Positions 25,278 through 33,964 of a DNA stretch of 64,000 bases are shown here, in pieces. The stretch is from Burkholderia lata (GTDB taxonomy: Bacteria > Pseudomonadota > Gammaproteobacteria > Burkholderiales > Burkholderiaceae): positions 2,294,001-2,358,000 of the forward strand of contig NC_007511.1 in NCBI RefSeq assembly GCF_000012945.1, in the 5' to 3' direction. The notes below the pieces were generated by a model. That model was not told where the DNA came from. It searched no databases and saw only the letters and a program-made list of their open reading frames with translations. Position 1 is the stretch's first letter. The number at the start of each line of letters is the position of its first letter. Position numbers and translations under genes: made by a program.

Positions 25278-26772
25278 TCGTCAGCGCGATCGTCAGCACC
25301 AGCAACGGCAATTGATTGAGCACCACGGTGCCGGCCAGCACGCGATGACGGACGGCGATCGCGTGCGTGACGACCACGCTCAGCACATGGCCGGCGAGAA
25401 TCAGCAGGACCTGCGCATGCCAGATATAGCCGACGTCGATCAGCAGCGCGGTCGGCGCGACCTGCGCCGGCTCGATCGACAGCAGGTTCCAGCCGATGCC
25501 GAGCGGATCGGACAGCAGTGACACGATCTGCCGCCCCTGGTCGATGAACAGCGTGAAGTAGTGACACACGTTGTAGAACAGCGCGATCGGCAACAGCAAC
25601 AGGCAGAACTGCCGCGCAAACGCGTTGCCATCCAGCGCCGCACGCGATCCCGCCGCACCGAGCGCGCAGAAGCCCCGGAACAGGCCGTGGTAGGCCAGCC
25701 CGACCAAGGCAAAGGTGGCCCACTGCCCGGCGAGCACGAGGTCTCCCGCTATCGCATAGTCGTTTTTCAACGCCGGAAACACCGCGACGATCAGCGGATA
25801 GATGCCGCGCCAGAAGAAGGTGTTCCACACGGCCGTATCGCGCAGGCCATCGTAGGCCGTCGACGACAGCATGAACGACAGGAAGATCACCAGGCTGGTG
25901 TCCAGCGGCCGTTGCGCTGCCATCGCGGCGACCGGATTCCTCAGCCTGACGCCGATTTCGCACGCCGACACGCGGCGCCATTCGAATGGCGACAGTCGTC
26001 CGCACAATCCGCACAGGATGCCGAATGCATCGAAATGCCTGAGCCATACGTCGCGGCCGAAGCAGAACGAACCGGCCAGCGCACTGGCCGCGTAGCCGAC
26101 GAGAAACAGGCTTGCGTCTCGCGGCCTTGCCGCGCCGAACAGTTCCAGCGCGATAAGGGCAACGTACGCGAGCAGCGCCGGATACGAGGCGAGGCCCCGG
26201 GGATAGCGATATCGGCCCGTGTCGATAGACGGGATGCCGCGCGCCGCGATCCGCAGCAGCAACGCGAACGGATTGGTGAGCGCATGGAGGTCGCCGAACA
26301 CCGCGCTCACGTAGATCGACCCCAGATAGAACCAGAGCCAGAATCCCGACATGCCGAGGTTGACGAACGGGTTCTGGGTGCCGGCGAGGCCCGACACGAT
26401 CAGCAGGACGACGAAGCCCAGGCTGGCGGCCTGCCCCGCCGCGAGCGCCACGGCCGGTATCCGCCATTCCCCGCGCCATCGGATCGTCGGCGCTCGTGTG
26501 TCCGGAACCCGGGCGCCCGATCCCGAGCCCGATGCGAACGCGAGGATCATGAAGGACACCACGAGCGTGCCGGTGGCCGCGTACGCATAGAGCCACAACG
26601 GCACCGGCAGGAAGTAGGGAATATTCCACGCATGCGCATCGGCGCATGTCGGCACGCATGCGAGGAACGCCGTGGCCGTCGCAGCCCGCCACGCGTTGCA
26701 GCGCGGTACCCGGAAGTTGACGTCGACGGGGGCCGTCGCGCCGCGCGCACCGTATTCGAAGGCGTCGTGCAT
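25240..26772 (-). CDS. polytopic membrane protein, last gene of a four-gene envelope operon
   Basis: 510 residues with about 12 predicted helices. After a signal-like N-terminus it begins HAWNIPYFLPVPLWLYAYAATGTLVV. This opening resembles actinobacterial membrane proteins that databases label fenitrothion hydrolase, but that similarity is from memory and needs a search. Conserved-looking histidines and tryptophans line the helices (GDLHALTNPF, CHYFTLFID, WHAQVLLILAGH), as in haem- or metal-binding membrane proteins. The ATG at 26772 is separated from the previous stop by one base, indicating coupling. Function unknown. Confidence 0.7.
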   Translation of the reverse strand: MHDAFEYGARGATAPVDVNFRVPRCNAWRAATATAFLACVPTCADAHAWNIPYFLPVPLWLYAYAATGTLVVSFMILAFASGSGSGARVPDTRAPTIRWRGEWRIPAVALAAGQAASLGFVVLLIVSGLAGTQNPFVNLGMSGFWLWFYLGSIYVSAVFGDLHALTNPFALLLRIAARGIPSIDTGRYRYPRGLASYPALLAYVALIALELFGAARPRDASLFLVGYAASALAGSFCFGRDVWLRHFDAFGILCGLCGRLSPFEWRRVSACEIGVRLRNPVAAMAAQRPLDTSLVIFLSFMLSSTAYDGLRDTAVWNTFFWRGIYPLIVAVFPALKNDYAIAGDLVLAGQWATFALVGLAYHGLFRGFCALGAAGSRAALDGNAFARQFCLLLLPIALFYNVCHYFTLFIDQGRQIVSLLSDPLGIGWNLLSIEPAQVAPTALLIDVGYIWHAQVLLILAGHVLSVVVTHAIAVRHRVLAGTVVLNQLPLLVLTIALTISGLWILSLPLA

Positions 26773-26773
26773 A

Positions 26774-28189
26774 TCAGTAGTCGGATGACGAAATCAGTCC
26801 CGTGACCTTCCAGCCGGCCCCGCTGCTTCGCTCCGCCAACACGCCGATCGTGTCGTACGGCGCATCGAGCAGTTTGATCAACGCGACGGCACGCTTGTTG
26901 CCGTCGGCCGAATCCGGCAGCGAAAACACCAGGAAAGGCAGGATCGGCGACGGCTTGTCGCCCTCCACGATGAGCGGCAGCACCGCATCGTTCAGCGACT
27001 TGAAGACTGCAAACGACGCACGGTTGCGCAAGATCGCGCTGGCGCTCGCCGTCGGCTGCGAGGGCGTCCCGATGGCGAGGTAGGCGCCGTGATCCCGCAG
27101 GCGCCAGCCGGTCAACTGCTCGACCAGCGTGCCGTCGGGCTTGCCGGTGCGGCCGGCAGCCAGCGCGGGCAGCCAGCGCTTGTCCACCGGCGACGTCGTC
27201 ACCCAGTCGTTGAAGAAGCGCGCGTAGAAATCGGCGAGCCCCTTGTCGACGCCGGATTGCGCGCTCGGCGAGACCGGCTTCGGCACGTCGCGCCGGCCGT
27301 GCCAGCGGACGGCCTGCCACGCGGGGCCGTCCGGCAGGCTCATGCCGTCGAGGAACGACGTGTCCGTCACGCCGTTCGCGACGAACCAGCCGGATTTCGC
27401 GTGCTTGGTTCGCGCGTCGATGAAACCGGCGAGCGTCGGCCGGACCTGCTCCCACGGCAGCGCATTTCTCGACGCGCCATCGATCTTCGGATAACGAATC
27501 ATCTGGAGATACGTCGCCTTCGCCATCGCTTCCGTATCGACGGGCCAACGCCACGTCATCTCGGCGGCATGGCCGGCCGGGCCGCCGCGCTCGACCGGTG
27601 CGGCCATCGCGAGGCCGGCGTCGCAGTCGATGCCGTAGCGGCGCCAGTCCGGTACGGACGGCGTGCCCTGGTGCGCCCATGCATCCTGCAGCGCATGCAG
27701 CGCCCGGCCGAACTCGCCCAGCATGAATCCCGCGTTGCGCCCTTCGGCACGCCGCAGCGTAGCGTCGACCCAAGCCCGTGAAGCCGGGCCGTCCGGCACC
27801 ACGACCCGGGCTGCCGCCGCGGCCGGCACCCGGGTCTCGCCCGGATAGTGCGCCGCCTGGGTATCCTGCGCGTCGGGCGCAAAGCGCGACAGGCAGGCGA
27901 ACTGCAGCGGCGACGTCATGTACTCGATCGAGCCGGCATCCATCCGCTGGTCGGCGAGCGCAATCGCGTCGGCCTCGCCGGACGCGAACCCCGCCTGCCT
28001 CGCGAGCCAGAACGTCAGACCGAAATGCACGTCCGCTTCGAACCCCGAGCACGTCATCGGCAGGGCGAGCGCCGCCAGCAAGGCCAGCGCGGCAACGCCC
28101 GGATTGCGCCGGGCGCGGCGTCGCGCGCCTGCCCTGCCGGTTGCGCCCCCTTCGCGCGACTGCCCGCGAGCAACCTGTCTGCCGTGCAT
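26774..28189 (-). CDS. exported protein with phospholipase C/S1-P1-like zinc fold (tentative)
   Basis: About 471 residues. A basic N-terminus then a hydrophobic signal or anchor (NPGVAALALLAALALPMTCSG) near residues 29-49. The mature part opens FEADVHFGLTFWLARQAGF and later has RALHALQDAWAHQGTP, an HxxxDxxxH pattern like the zinc ligands of phospholipase C/S1-P1 nucleases. No other family feature is certain, so catalytic activity is not assured. The ATG at 28189 overlaps the stop of the LVIVD lipoprotein by 1 nt (TGATG), and the following gene starts 1 nt after its stop. It is probably periplasmic and part of the four-gene cassette. Confidence 0.65.
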   Translation of the reverse strand: MHGRQVARGQSREGGATGRAGARRRARRNPGVAALALLAALALPMTCSGFEADVHFGLTFWLARQAGFASGEADAIALADQRMDAGSIEYMTSPLQFACLSRFAPDAQDTQAAHYPGETRVPAAAAARVVVPDGPASRAWVDATLRRAEGRNAGFMLGEFGRALHALQDAWAHQGTPSVPDWRRYGIDCDAGLAMAAPVERGGPAGHAAEMTWRWPVDTEAMAKATYLQMIRYPKIDGASRNALPWEQVRPTLAGFIDARTKHAKSGWFVANGVTDTSFLDGMSLPDGPAWQAVRWHGRRDVPKPVSPSAQSGVDKGLADFYARFFNDWVTTSPVDKRWLPALAAGRTGKPDGTLVEQLTGWRLRDHGAYLAIGTPSQPTASASAILRNRASFAVFKSLNDAVLPLIVEGDKPSPILPFLVFSLPDSADGNKRAVALIKLLDAPYDTIGVLAERSSGAGWKVTGLISSSDY

Positions 28190-29823
28190 CAATTGCCGAT
28201 CTCCGTCGCTTTCGTGCTTTCGGGGAACGGCCACGCGCCGTTTTCGAACGACAGCACGAGCAGGCCGTTGTCCTGGCACGCCGTAGTCAGCAGATGGCGG
28301 TCGAAGTCGAAATCGAGACGCGACGCACACCAGTCCGGGCCGCCCGGGCGGTACTGGCCGAACATCAGGTGCGCGGAACCGGCGCCGGGCGACTTTGCCG
28401 AAGGCGGGTTGTAGTACGCGATTTCCTTCGGCTTCGCCGGATCGCGAATGTCGAACACGCGCACGCCGGAGTTGAAGTAGCTACACGCGAGCGCCGTGGC
28501 GTTCTCCCGGTTGTCGACGCTGCAGTAGTGCGACCCGTACGTGAACGTGGAAAGGCCGAGAATGTCGGGTATCACCTTGCTGCAGTTCTGCACTGCGTGC
28601 GTTTCGAGTCGCAGTTCGGAGACGAGCTTGGGCGCCGCTTCGTTCGACATGTCATAGATGTGGCCCAGCGGGAACGGCGTCACCCCGGCATTGCATGCGG
28701 CCTTCACGGCCGTCGCGCCGGGATCCTGAAGCCCGCCCGATCCGCCTTCATCGACCTCGATCAGATACGGCTTGCCGCCCACGGAAAACGGGATCGTATG
28801 TTGTGCAACGCTACCGTCCCGCACCGGTTCAGTCGCAATTCGGCGCATTTGCGCATTGGGACGTCGGCTCTGCACTTCACTGGTATCGACAACGAAGAAC
28901 CCGTTGTCGCCGGTCGCATTCGGGTTGTTCAGCGGCGGCGCACTCATACCGATCGCCGTGCCGCCGTTCCCCGACGCGACGAAGTACGCGCGGTTTCCGT
29001 CCCGGCTCACCGACAGGCCGTGAGAAATGGTCCCCATGCCAAGATCCGACACCGAGATGGCCGAGATCATCTTCGGCCGGGCCGGCACGGTCAGGTCGAT
29101 CGCGTAATAGGATTTCGTAAAAGCGCCTCCGACGTAGTACGTGAACCCGTCCGGAGAAAACCCGCCTTCGTGGCCGAGCTGCTTGGTGGCCGGAATGATG
29201 CCGCCGTCGCTGCCCGTGCCCACGGGAACACTGGCGAGCAATTGCGGGCGCGTGCAGTCGGTCGCCACATCGTACAGGTCCACTTCGGGGCCGCCACCGC
29301 CACCCAGCCCGTTGTCGGCAGCGAGAATCCCGCGCGCGACGTTCACGCGCAGCGATTCCCACGGATCGATCATCGCCGTGGACGTCAGCGAACTCACCCG
29401 CACGGGCTTCGCCGGATCGGTGATATCGATCACCGGCACGCCCGGATTCACGCGCGGCGGCGCATCGGGGTTGTTGAAGGCCGGCGTGGCGCCCATCGTC
29501 GCGTGGTAGAAGCAGGTCCGACCCTGCCGGTCGGTGTAGGTCGCCGCCGACCACGACGCGCCCTCGCCCTGCACCTGGCTGACACGCTTCAGGTTGCAGT
29601 TGAAGCCGCCGAACCCGGACTGGCGCAGCGCGGCGGGCACCTGCCCTTGCAGCGCCGTCTCGGGCGTATCGCCCGCGCTGCAGCCCGGTACGCGCGGCAC
29701 GACGTAATCCGCCACCGATACGGCGGGCGCCGCGCTCGTCGTGACGTTGTCGTCCCCGCCGCAGCCGGCGAGCATGAGTGTGCCGAGCGATAACGCGATC
29801 GCCAGGCGATTCAGTGCGTGCAT
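28189..29823 (-). CDS. LVIVD-repeat lipoprotein (beta-propeller)
   Basis: 544 residues. A lipoprotein signal peptide ends in LMLAGCGG (lipobox Cys about residue 22). LVIVD-type repeats are visible (VPVIDITDPAKPVRVSSL; VRVFDIRDPAKPKEIAYY), with GGFSPDGFTYYVGG and SHGLSVSRDGNRAYF blades between them, indicating a surface or periplasmic propeller. The ATG at 29823 has a strong GGAGGA. The longer frame to 30054 is an artefact of the 12-bp repeat upstream. It shows several cysteines (C-SAGDTPE, FNCNLKR, TDCTR, NCSK, HYCS), so disulfides are likely. Role unknown; second gene of the cassette. Confidence 0.8.
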   Translation of the reverse strand: MHALNRLAIALSLGTLMLAGCGGDDNVTTSAAPAVSVADYVVPRVPGCSAGDTPETALQGQVPAALRQSGFGGFNCNLKRVSQVQGEGASWSAATYTDRQGRTCFYHATMGATPAFNNPDAPPRVNPGVPVIDITDPAKPVRVSSLTSTAMIDPWESLRVNVARGILAADNGLGGGGGPEVDLYDVATDCTRPQLLASVPVGTGSDGGIIPATKQLGHEGGFSPDGFTYYVGGAFTKSYYAIDLTVPARPKMISAISVSDLGMGTISHGLSVSRDGNRAYFVASGNGGTAIGMSAPPLNNPNATGDNGFFVVDTSEVQSRRPNAQMRRIATEPVRDGSVAQHTIPFSVGGKPYLIEVDEGGSGGLQDPGATAVKAACNAGVTPFPLGHIYDMSNEAAPKLVSELRLETHAVQNCSKVIPDILGLSTFTYGSHYCSVDNRENATALACSYFNSGVRVFDIRDPAKPKEIAYYNPPSAKSPGAGSAHLMFGQYRPGGPDWCASRLDFDFDRHLLTTACQDNGLLVLSFENGAWPFPESTKATEIGN

Positions 29824-29837
29824 CTTTGCCTCCTCCT

Positions 29838-29869
29838 GTTTCGAACTTCGTTTCGAATATCGTTTCGAA
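29838..29869. repeat. three GTTTCGAA repeats, 12-bp period, next to a T9 tract
   Basis: GTTTCGAA occurs at 29838, 29850 and 29862 with identical 12-bp spacing, followed by nine T (29872-29880). The tract lies in the 73-nt gap between the first two genes of the operon, just upstream of the lipoprotein ribosome site (minus strand). TTCGAA is itself palindromic. Confidence 0.85.
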
Positions 29870-29896
29870 TGTTTTTTTTTCGATCCGCCTTTATCG

Positions 29897-30304
29897 TTAG
29901 TTGTCCGGATATATCTCGATGACAGCCACCTCGATCTGCTCGCCGCTCCGGCTGTGAAAGTGCAGCGAAAAGCGCCCGGTGATCCCGACCGGGAGAATGT
30001 CCATCGACTGATCGGTTCCGGATGTGCAAGCCGCGAGCGCACCCGGTATTTCATGCGCCATCAGCACGCCCGCCTCTCGCGAATGCACCCGGATATGCGC
30101 CGGCATGCCTTCGCGAATCGCGATCACCGATCGCTCCCACGGCGCCTTGTCCCGATCGACGTCGACGGAAAAGACCTGTTGATCCGGTGGTCGTGTCGAC
30201 GCGTGCGACAGATGTCGTGCCACACCGTAGGCGAACCCCAGCGCCGACACGGTCGCGATCAACGCGACGAGTCGGCGCCGCGGTCGCAGATTCCTCTCCT
30301 CCAT
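29897..30304 (-). CDS. membrane-anchored periplasmic protein, first gene of the cassette
   Basis: About 135 residues. One N-terminal membrane segment (RRRLVALIATVSALGFAYGVA) preceded by arginines, so N-in, C-out. The exported part is a compact beta-rich domain (VFSVDVDRDKAPWERSVIAI, then FSLHFHSRSGEQIEVAVIEI) that looks cupredoxin-like, but the usual His-Cys-His-Met copper ligands are not clear. The ATG at 30304 has GGAGCG 9 nt upstream; ATG 30322 is an alternative. Function unknown. Confidence 0.65.
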   Translation of the reverse strand: MEERNLRPRRRLVALIATVSALGFAYGVARHLSHASTRPPDQQVFSVDVDRDKAPWERSVIAIREGMPAHIRVHSREAGVLMAHEIPGALAACTSGTDQSMDILPVGITGRFSLHFHSRSGEQIEVAVIEIYPDN

Positions 30305-30700
30305 CGCGGCGCTCCGTTCCATCGGCCTGCGTGCCGTGCGGGATCGTCGTGCCCGCCGGCCGGCCATCCGCGCGGCGCTCAGCCGTTCGACGAATGGTAG
30401 AGAGCGGCCCGGTGCAGAGCTATCTGCTTATTGCGGGTTGTCGGAAAATTGCGTCCGGAGTAACCCGAGCCGGCGCGGCCGGACAGGGTCGCACCCAGGA
30501 TGACGGATGCGTCACACACGAAGCTCGCGCGCCGCGGACACCCGACGGACAGTTCACGCGCCACGCCGCCGGGCCGCTCGATCCGGCGACCGTTCAAACC
30601 GCCTTTCCGTATCCGTGATTCAATGACGATCGAACCGGCGTCGCGCAGTCGGGCGGCTCGGCGATTCGACACCTCATCGATTGACCTTCACTGGATCACC
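30305..30700. other. 396-nt divergent promoter region
   Basis: It lies between the four-gene envelope operon (minus) and the dehalogenase gene (plus) and must hold both promoters. The segment near 30410-30450 is AT-richer. Open frames inside it are basic, lack ribosome sites and are rejected. Confidence 0.45.
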
Positions 30701-31423
30701 ATGACGAACCCTGCCGAAATCAAGGCGCTCGTTTTCGATGTCTTCGGAACGATCGTCGACTGGAGAAGCGGCGTTGCACGCGGCGCCGCCGCGTTTCTCG
30801 ATCGCTACGCACCCGCGCTCGACCCGCTCGAATTCGCCGATGCGTGGCGGGCCGAATATTCACCGTCGATGGAAGAAATCCGCAGCGGGCGTCGCCGCTA
30901 CGTGCGGCTCGATGTCCTGCACCGCGAGAACCTCGTCCGCACGCTCGACCGCTACGGGATCGTCGACGTGCCGGACGCCGACATCGACACGCTCAACCTC
31001 GCGTGGCACAGCCTCGACCCGTGGCCCGACGCCGTCGCGGCGCTGCAACGGCTGAAGCGACGCTTCATCATCGCGCCGCTGTCGAACGGCAACATCCGGC
31101 TGATGGTCGACGTCGCGAAGCGCGCGGGGCTGCCGTGGGATGCGATTCTCGGTGCGGAAGTCGTCCGCGCATACAAGCCGTCGCCGCAGGTCTATAGCGA
31201 GACGGTCGAGATTCTCGGCGTCGAACCGGCCGAGCTGTGCCTGGTCGCCGCGCACAACGGCGATCTCGCGGCCGCGCGCCGGCAGGGGCTGTCGACCGCG
31301 TTCGTGCTGCGGCCGACCGAACACGGGCCCGGCCAGACTACCGACCTGAAAGCCGACGACGCGTGGGACTTCGACGTCAGGGACCTGAACGAACTCGCGG
31401 ACCGGCTGGGCTGCCCGGGCTGA
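30701..31423 (+). CDS. HAD-superfamily haloacid dehalogenase, type II
   Basis: A 240-residue enzyme. The nucleophile D13 is in LVFDVFGTIVDWR, followed by APLSNGNIRL, KPSPQVYSETVEIL with the catalytic lysine, and VAAHNGDLAAARRQG with acidic residues. This layout is that of L-2-haloacid dehalogenases, which hydrolyse the C-Cl bond of 2-haloacids with inversion. Many family members act on other substrates, so activity on haloacids is inferred. The ATG at 30701 lacks a strong ribosome site; the longer frame to 30500 is noise. Confidence 0.85.
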   Translation: MTNPAEIKALVFDVFGTIVDWRSGVARGAAAFLDRYAPALDPLEFADAWRAEYSPSMEEIRSGRRRYVRLDVLHRENLVRTLDRYGIVDVPDADIDTLNLAWHSLDPWPDAVAALQRLKRRFIIAPLSNGNIRLMVDVAKRAGLPWDAILGAEVVRAYKPSPQVYSETVEILGVEPAELCLVAAHNGDLAAARRQGLSTAFVLRPTEHGPGQTTDLKADDAWDFDVRDLNELADRLGCPG

Positions 31424-31562
31424 ATGCCGGATTCCGGCGCGCAATCGCGGCACTGCCGGCCGCGATGCAGCGCTGGCGGGAGGGCGCATCGAGCGCGTCA
31501 AGCGTGGCGACAAACGACTGGTAGACTCCGCAAACCCTGTCCCGTCGCGGCCGCCTACCCTT

Positions 31563-32489
31563 ATGTCGTCACCCCTGCGTCTTGTCGAAGGCAAACTGAC
31601 CGCGATGCGCTTTCTCGAGCGCCCCGACCAAGGCACGGCCGGCAGCCGCCAGGTGCCGCCCGTCGACCCTGAAGCCCGCAAGAAATCGCTCGGCTACTGG
31701 TTCACGCACAACGTGGTGCCGGTCATGGCAGCACTCACCGGCAACGGGGCCGCCGCCAACGCACTGGTGTTTCAGCAAACCGACGAAGACCTCATCCTGG
31801 CCCGGTTGAACGCCGCGGCCGACAAGGTCGAGCATCCGGCCACGTGGTCATACGCGAACCTGCGCGAGACCAAAACTTTCGTCTCGGAAAACGCGTTCGT
31901 GACCGTCGGGAAGAACGGCAAGATCCTGTTCGCGAAGCTTCCGGTGGAAATCGAAATCGGCGACGAGTCGTACCGCGGGTTCCTGGGCGGGCAGTGCTTC
32001 GACGTCGGCGACGACGTGGTTGCCGTGGTCGATCGCCGCGGCCGCCTGTTCGCGCTGTCGTCTCCCGACCGGCACCGCATGGTGATGGATCACGCGTGCA
32101 GCGACACGGGGCTGGCAGGCCTCACGCACAGCCTGTGGCTGGCGTGGAAATGGATGTTCGTCGGCATGAACTGCCTGCTCATCCCGATCATGATCCTGGT
32201 GCTATGGACCAGCGACGGTGGCTTTTCCGACCTGGGTGTCGACCTGGCCATGCTGCTGGGCGGGCCGCTCGCGGTGGGCGTCCTGCTCGCGCTGCTCGTG
32301 GGCGTGCGGCTGTCGTGGTCCGACTGGCTGCCGGCGTGGCGCACGTCGAGCATCCTGAAGGCGCTGGGCCGGCCGGATCTGTGCACGCTCGATTTCCTCG
32401 ACACGCGCACCCGGGCCGAACGCAACGGCCAGGTGCGTGACACGGATATCGGGCAAATCTACTACGCGCCCGCGGCGCGCCAGCCCTAG
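31563..32489 (+). CDS. membrane protein of unknown function, 308 aa
   Basis: Soluble N-terminal half (RLVEGKLTAMRFLERPDQG; later NAFVTVGKNGKILFAKLPVEIEI, a beta-rich segment) and two strong helices near residues 200-250 (MNCLLIPIMILVLW; LLGGPLAVGVLLALLVG). The start at 31563 has poor ribosome-site evidence. No family I recognise with confidence. Its last 4 nt overlap the convergent SRPBCC gene, and a DUF3592 membrane gene follows. Similar small membrane genes occur near secretion and stress loci in Burkholderia, but nothing here shows a role. Confidence 0.7.
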   Translation: MSSPLRLVEGKLTAMRFLERPDQGTAGSRQVPPVDPEARKKSLGYWFTHNVVPVMAALTGNGAAANALVFQQTDEDLILARLNAAADKVEHPATWSYANLRETKTFVSENAFVTVGKNGKILFAKLPVEIEIGDESYRGFLGGQCFDVGDDVVAVVDRRGRLFALSSPDRHRMVMDHACSDTGLAGLTHSLWLAWKWMFVGMNCLLIPIMILVLWTSDGGFSDLGVDLAMLLGGPLAVGVLLALLVGVRLSWSDWLPAWRTSSILKALGRPDLCTLDFLDTRTRAERNGQVRDTDIGQIYYAPAARQP

Positions 32490-32983
32490 CGCGCCGGCGC
32501 CATCGCGACTGCCTGCCCCTGCGCCGCCATCGCGAGACGCCGCCAGTTGCGGGCCGCATACCGGTGCGCCTGCTGCAACGCGAGCCACAACCCGATCTGC
32601 CGGACCGGCTTGAACAGGCCCCGCGCACTGAACACGGTGCGTCGTTCGACGCGGGTCCTGCCGCCGTCGATGGGCGTCAGCGTGAATTCGTCCTCGAGCA
32701 GGCCGACCCAGTCGCGGCACCACACCGTCGACGCCACCATCCGGTAACGCAACCGGCGATGCTCGTCGAGCACGAGAATCCGCTGGTCGATGGTGCCGCG
32801 ATCGGTCGTGCACTGTCGCGTGTTGCCGACGGCCGGCACGCCTTCGAGCACGCGGCAACTGACCGGCTTCGGCACGCCGAGGCGGAACAGCAACGGCCGC
32901 GTGTCGTCCATCCGGGCATGGAGAAAATGCGGCCAGACATGCTCGGGCCGGCAATCGAACGTCCACTGCGAATGAATTTCCAC
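32486..32983 (-). CDS. SRPBCC-fold protein, 165 aa
   Basis: A START/polyketide-cyclase-like protein. The N-terminal VEIHSQWTFDCRPEHVWPHFLH and the conserved RLRYRMVASTVWCRDWVG/EDEFTLTPIDGGRTRVERRT pattern suit a ligand-binding SRPBCC domain. The start is GTG 32983 with AGGAG 7 nt upstream; longer frames are noise. It is downstream of, and co-directional with, the DUF3592 gene. Ligand unknown. Confidence 0.75.
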   Translation of the reverse strand: MEIHSQWTFDCRPEHVWPHFLHARMDDTRPLLFRLGVPKPVSCRVLEGVPAVGNTRQCTTDRGTIDQRILVLDEHRRLRYRMVASTVWCRDWVGLLEDEFTLTPIDGGRTRVERRTVFSARGLFKPVRQIGLWLALQQAHRYAARNWRRLAMAAQGQAVAMAPAR

Positions 32984-33042
32984 GACCGTCTCCTGGCGGT
33001 TGCCGGTTCGCACATGATGGCACAACGGCCCCACCACTTCCG

Positions 33043-33849
33043 TTACTTCACGACCGCCCGCCAGGCGGTTCGCGCGTAGATGATCAGCAACGGCAGCAGC
33101 GAGAGCGCGAACAGCAGGCAGAGCGCCAGCACCCACACCGGCCACGCCTCCGGATTCCCCTTCAACCAGTAGCGGTAAGGCACGCTCAGGAACCCGATTT
33201 CCATCAGCAGCGCGGCGAGCGGCACGAGCCCGTTCATCACCGCCGTCACGCCGAAGCGCGCCGCGCCGTCGATGTTCCGGCCGGCGCCGTACGCCGCGAT
33301 CAGGTAGAGGAAGTACCCGATCATCGCGACCATCACCGCGCCGCCGGCCAGCAGGCCGACGCTGCGCACGCTGCGTTCGTGCCATTGAGCCGCACCGGGC
33401 GGCCACACGACATCGATCCGCTCGCCGATTTCCGGCGCGCCGCCGGAACGGACGTTGCCCGGCATCACCACGCGCTTGCCGTCGGGCAGCGCGGCTTCCA
33501 GTATCGACGTGTATTTCAGGCACTGATACCGTTCGGTCCGCCCGTCGCTGTCGCGGCGCTCGCAGGTATCCCACTCGGACGTGTAGGACACGACGGTCGC
33601 CTCGTATTTCGGCGAGACGGCCAGCACGTAGAACTCGTCGCCGATCCAGTACGCGAACGGGAAGAACAGCGACACCAGGCAAAAGCACACGAGCCACCAG
33701 AACGCGATCGCGCCGCGATTCGGCGCCCCCTTCGCACCGCGCCTGGCGCCGGACTGGCGGCGCACCATGCGCGACGCGAGCCAATAAGCGGCCACGGCAA
33801 AGACCGCCACACACACCACGAAGACCTTGCCCGCATGCGTCAATGCCAT
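33043..33849 (-). CDS. DUF3592 membrane protein
   Basis: 268 residues. Two N-terminal helices, then an extracytoplasmic loop with the DUF3592 pattern (SPKYEATVVSYTSEW, then YTSILEAALPDGKRVVMPG, IGERIDVVWPPG), and three C-terminal helices. Start ATG 33849. It probably forms a pair with the SRPBCC gene 59 nt downstream. DUF3592 has no known function. Confidence 0.75.
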   Translation of the reverse strand: MALTHAGKVFVVCVAVFAVAAYWLASRMVRRQSGARRGAKGAPNRGAIAFWWLVCFCLVSLFFPFAYWIGDEFYVLAVSPKYEATVVSYTSEWDTCERRDSDGRTERYQCLKYTSILEAALPDGKRVVMPGNVRSGGAPEIGERIDVVWPPGAAQWHERSVRSVGLLAGGAVMVAMIGYFLYLIAAYGAGRNIDGAARFGVTAVMNGLVPLAALLMEIGFLSVPYRYWLKGNPEAWPVWVLALCLLFALSLLPLLIIYARTAWRAVVK

Positions 33850-33964
33850 CTGTCTCGCCCCCGGTTCCCCGATGCTTCAATGCTTCGCTTGCCGGCAGGT
33901 TCGCCGCCGGGTCGTGTTCACGCCATGAACCGCACGGCCGCCTTCGCCGCGGCCACGTCACGCG

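Noticed and set aside
30379..30672. 97-codon minus-strand open frame in the promoter region before the dehalogenase
   Set aside because: Basic, low-complexity, no ribosome site, and sits where two divergent promoters are needed.
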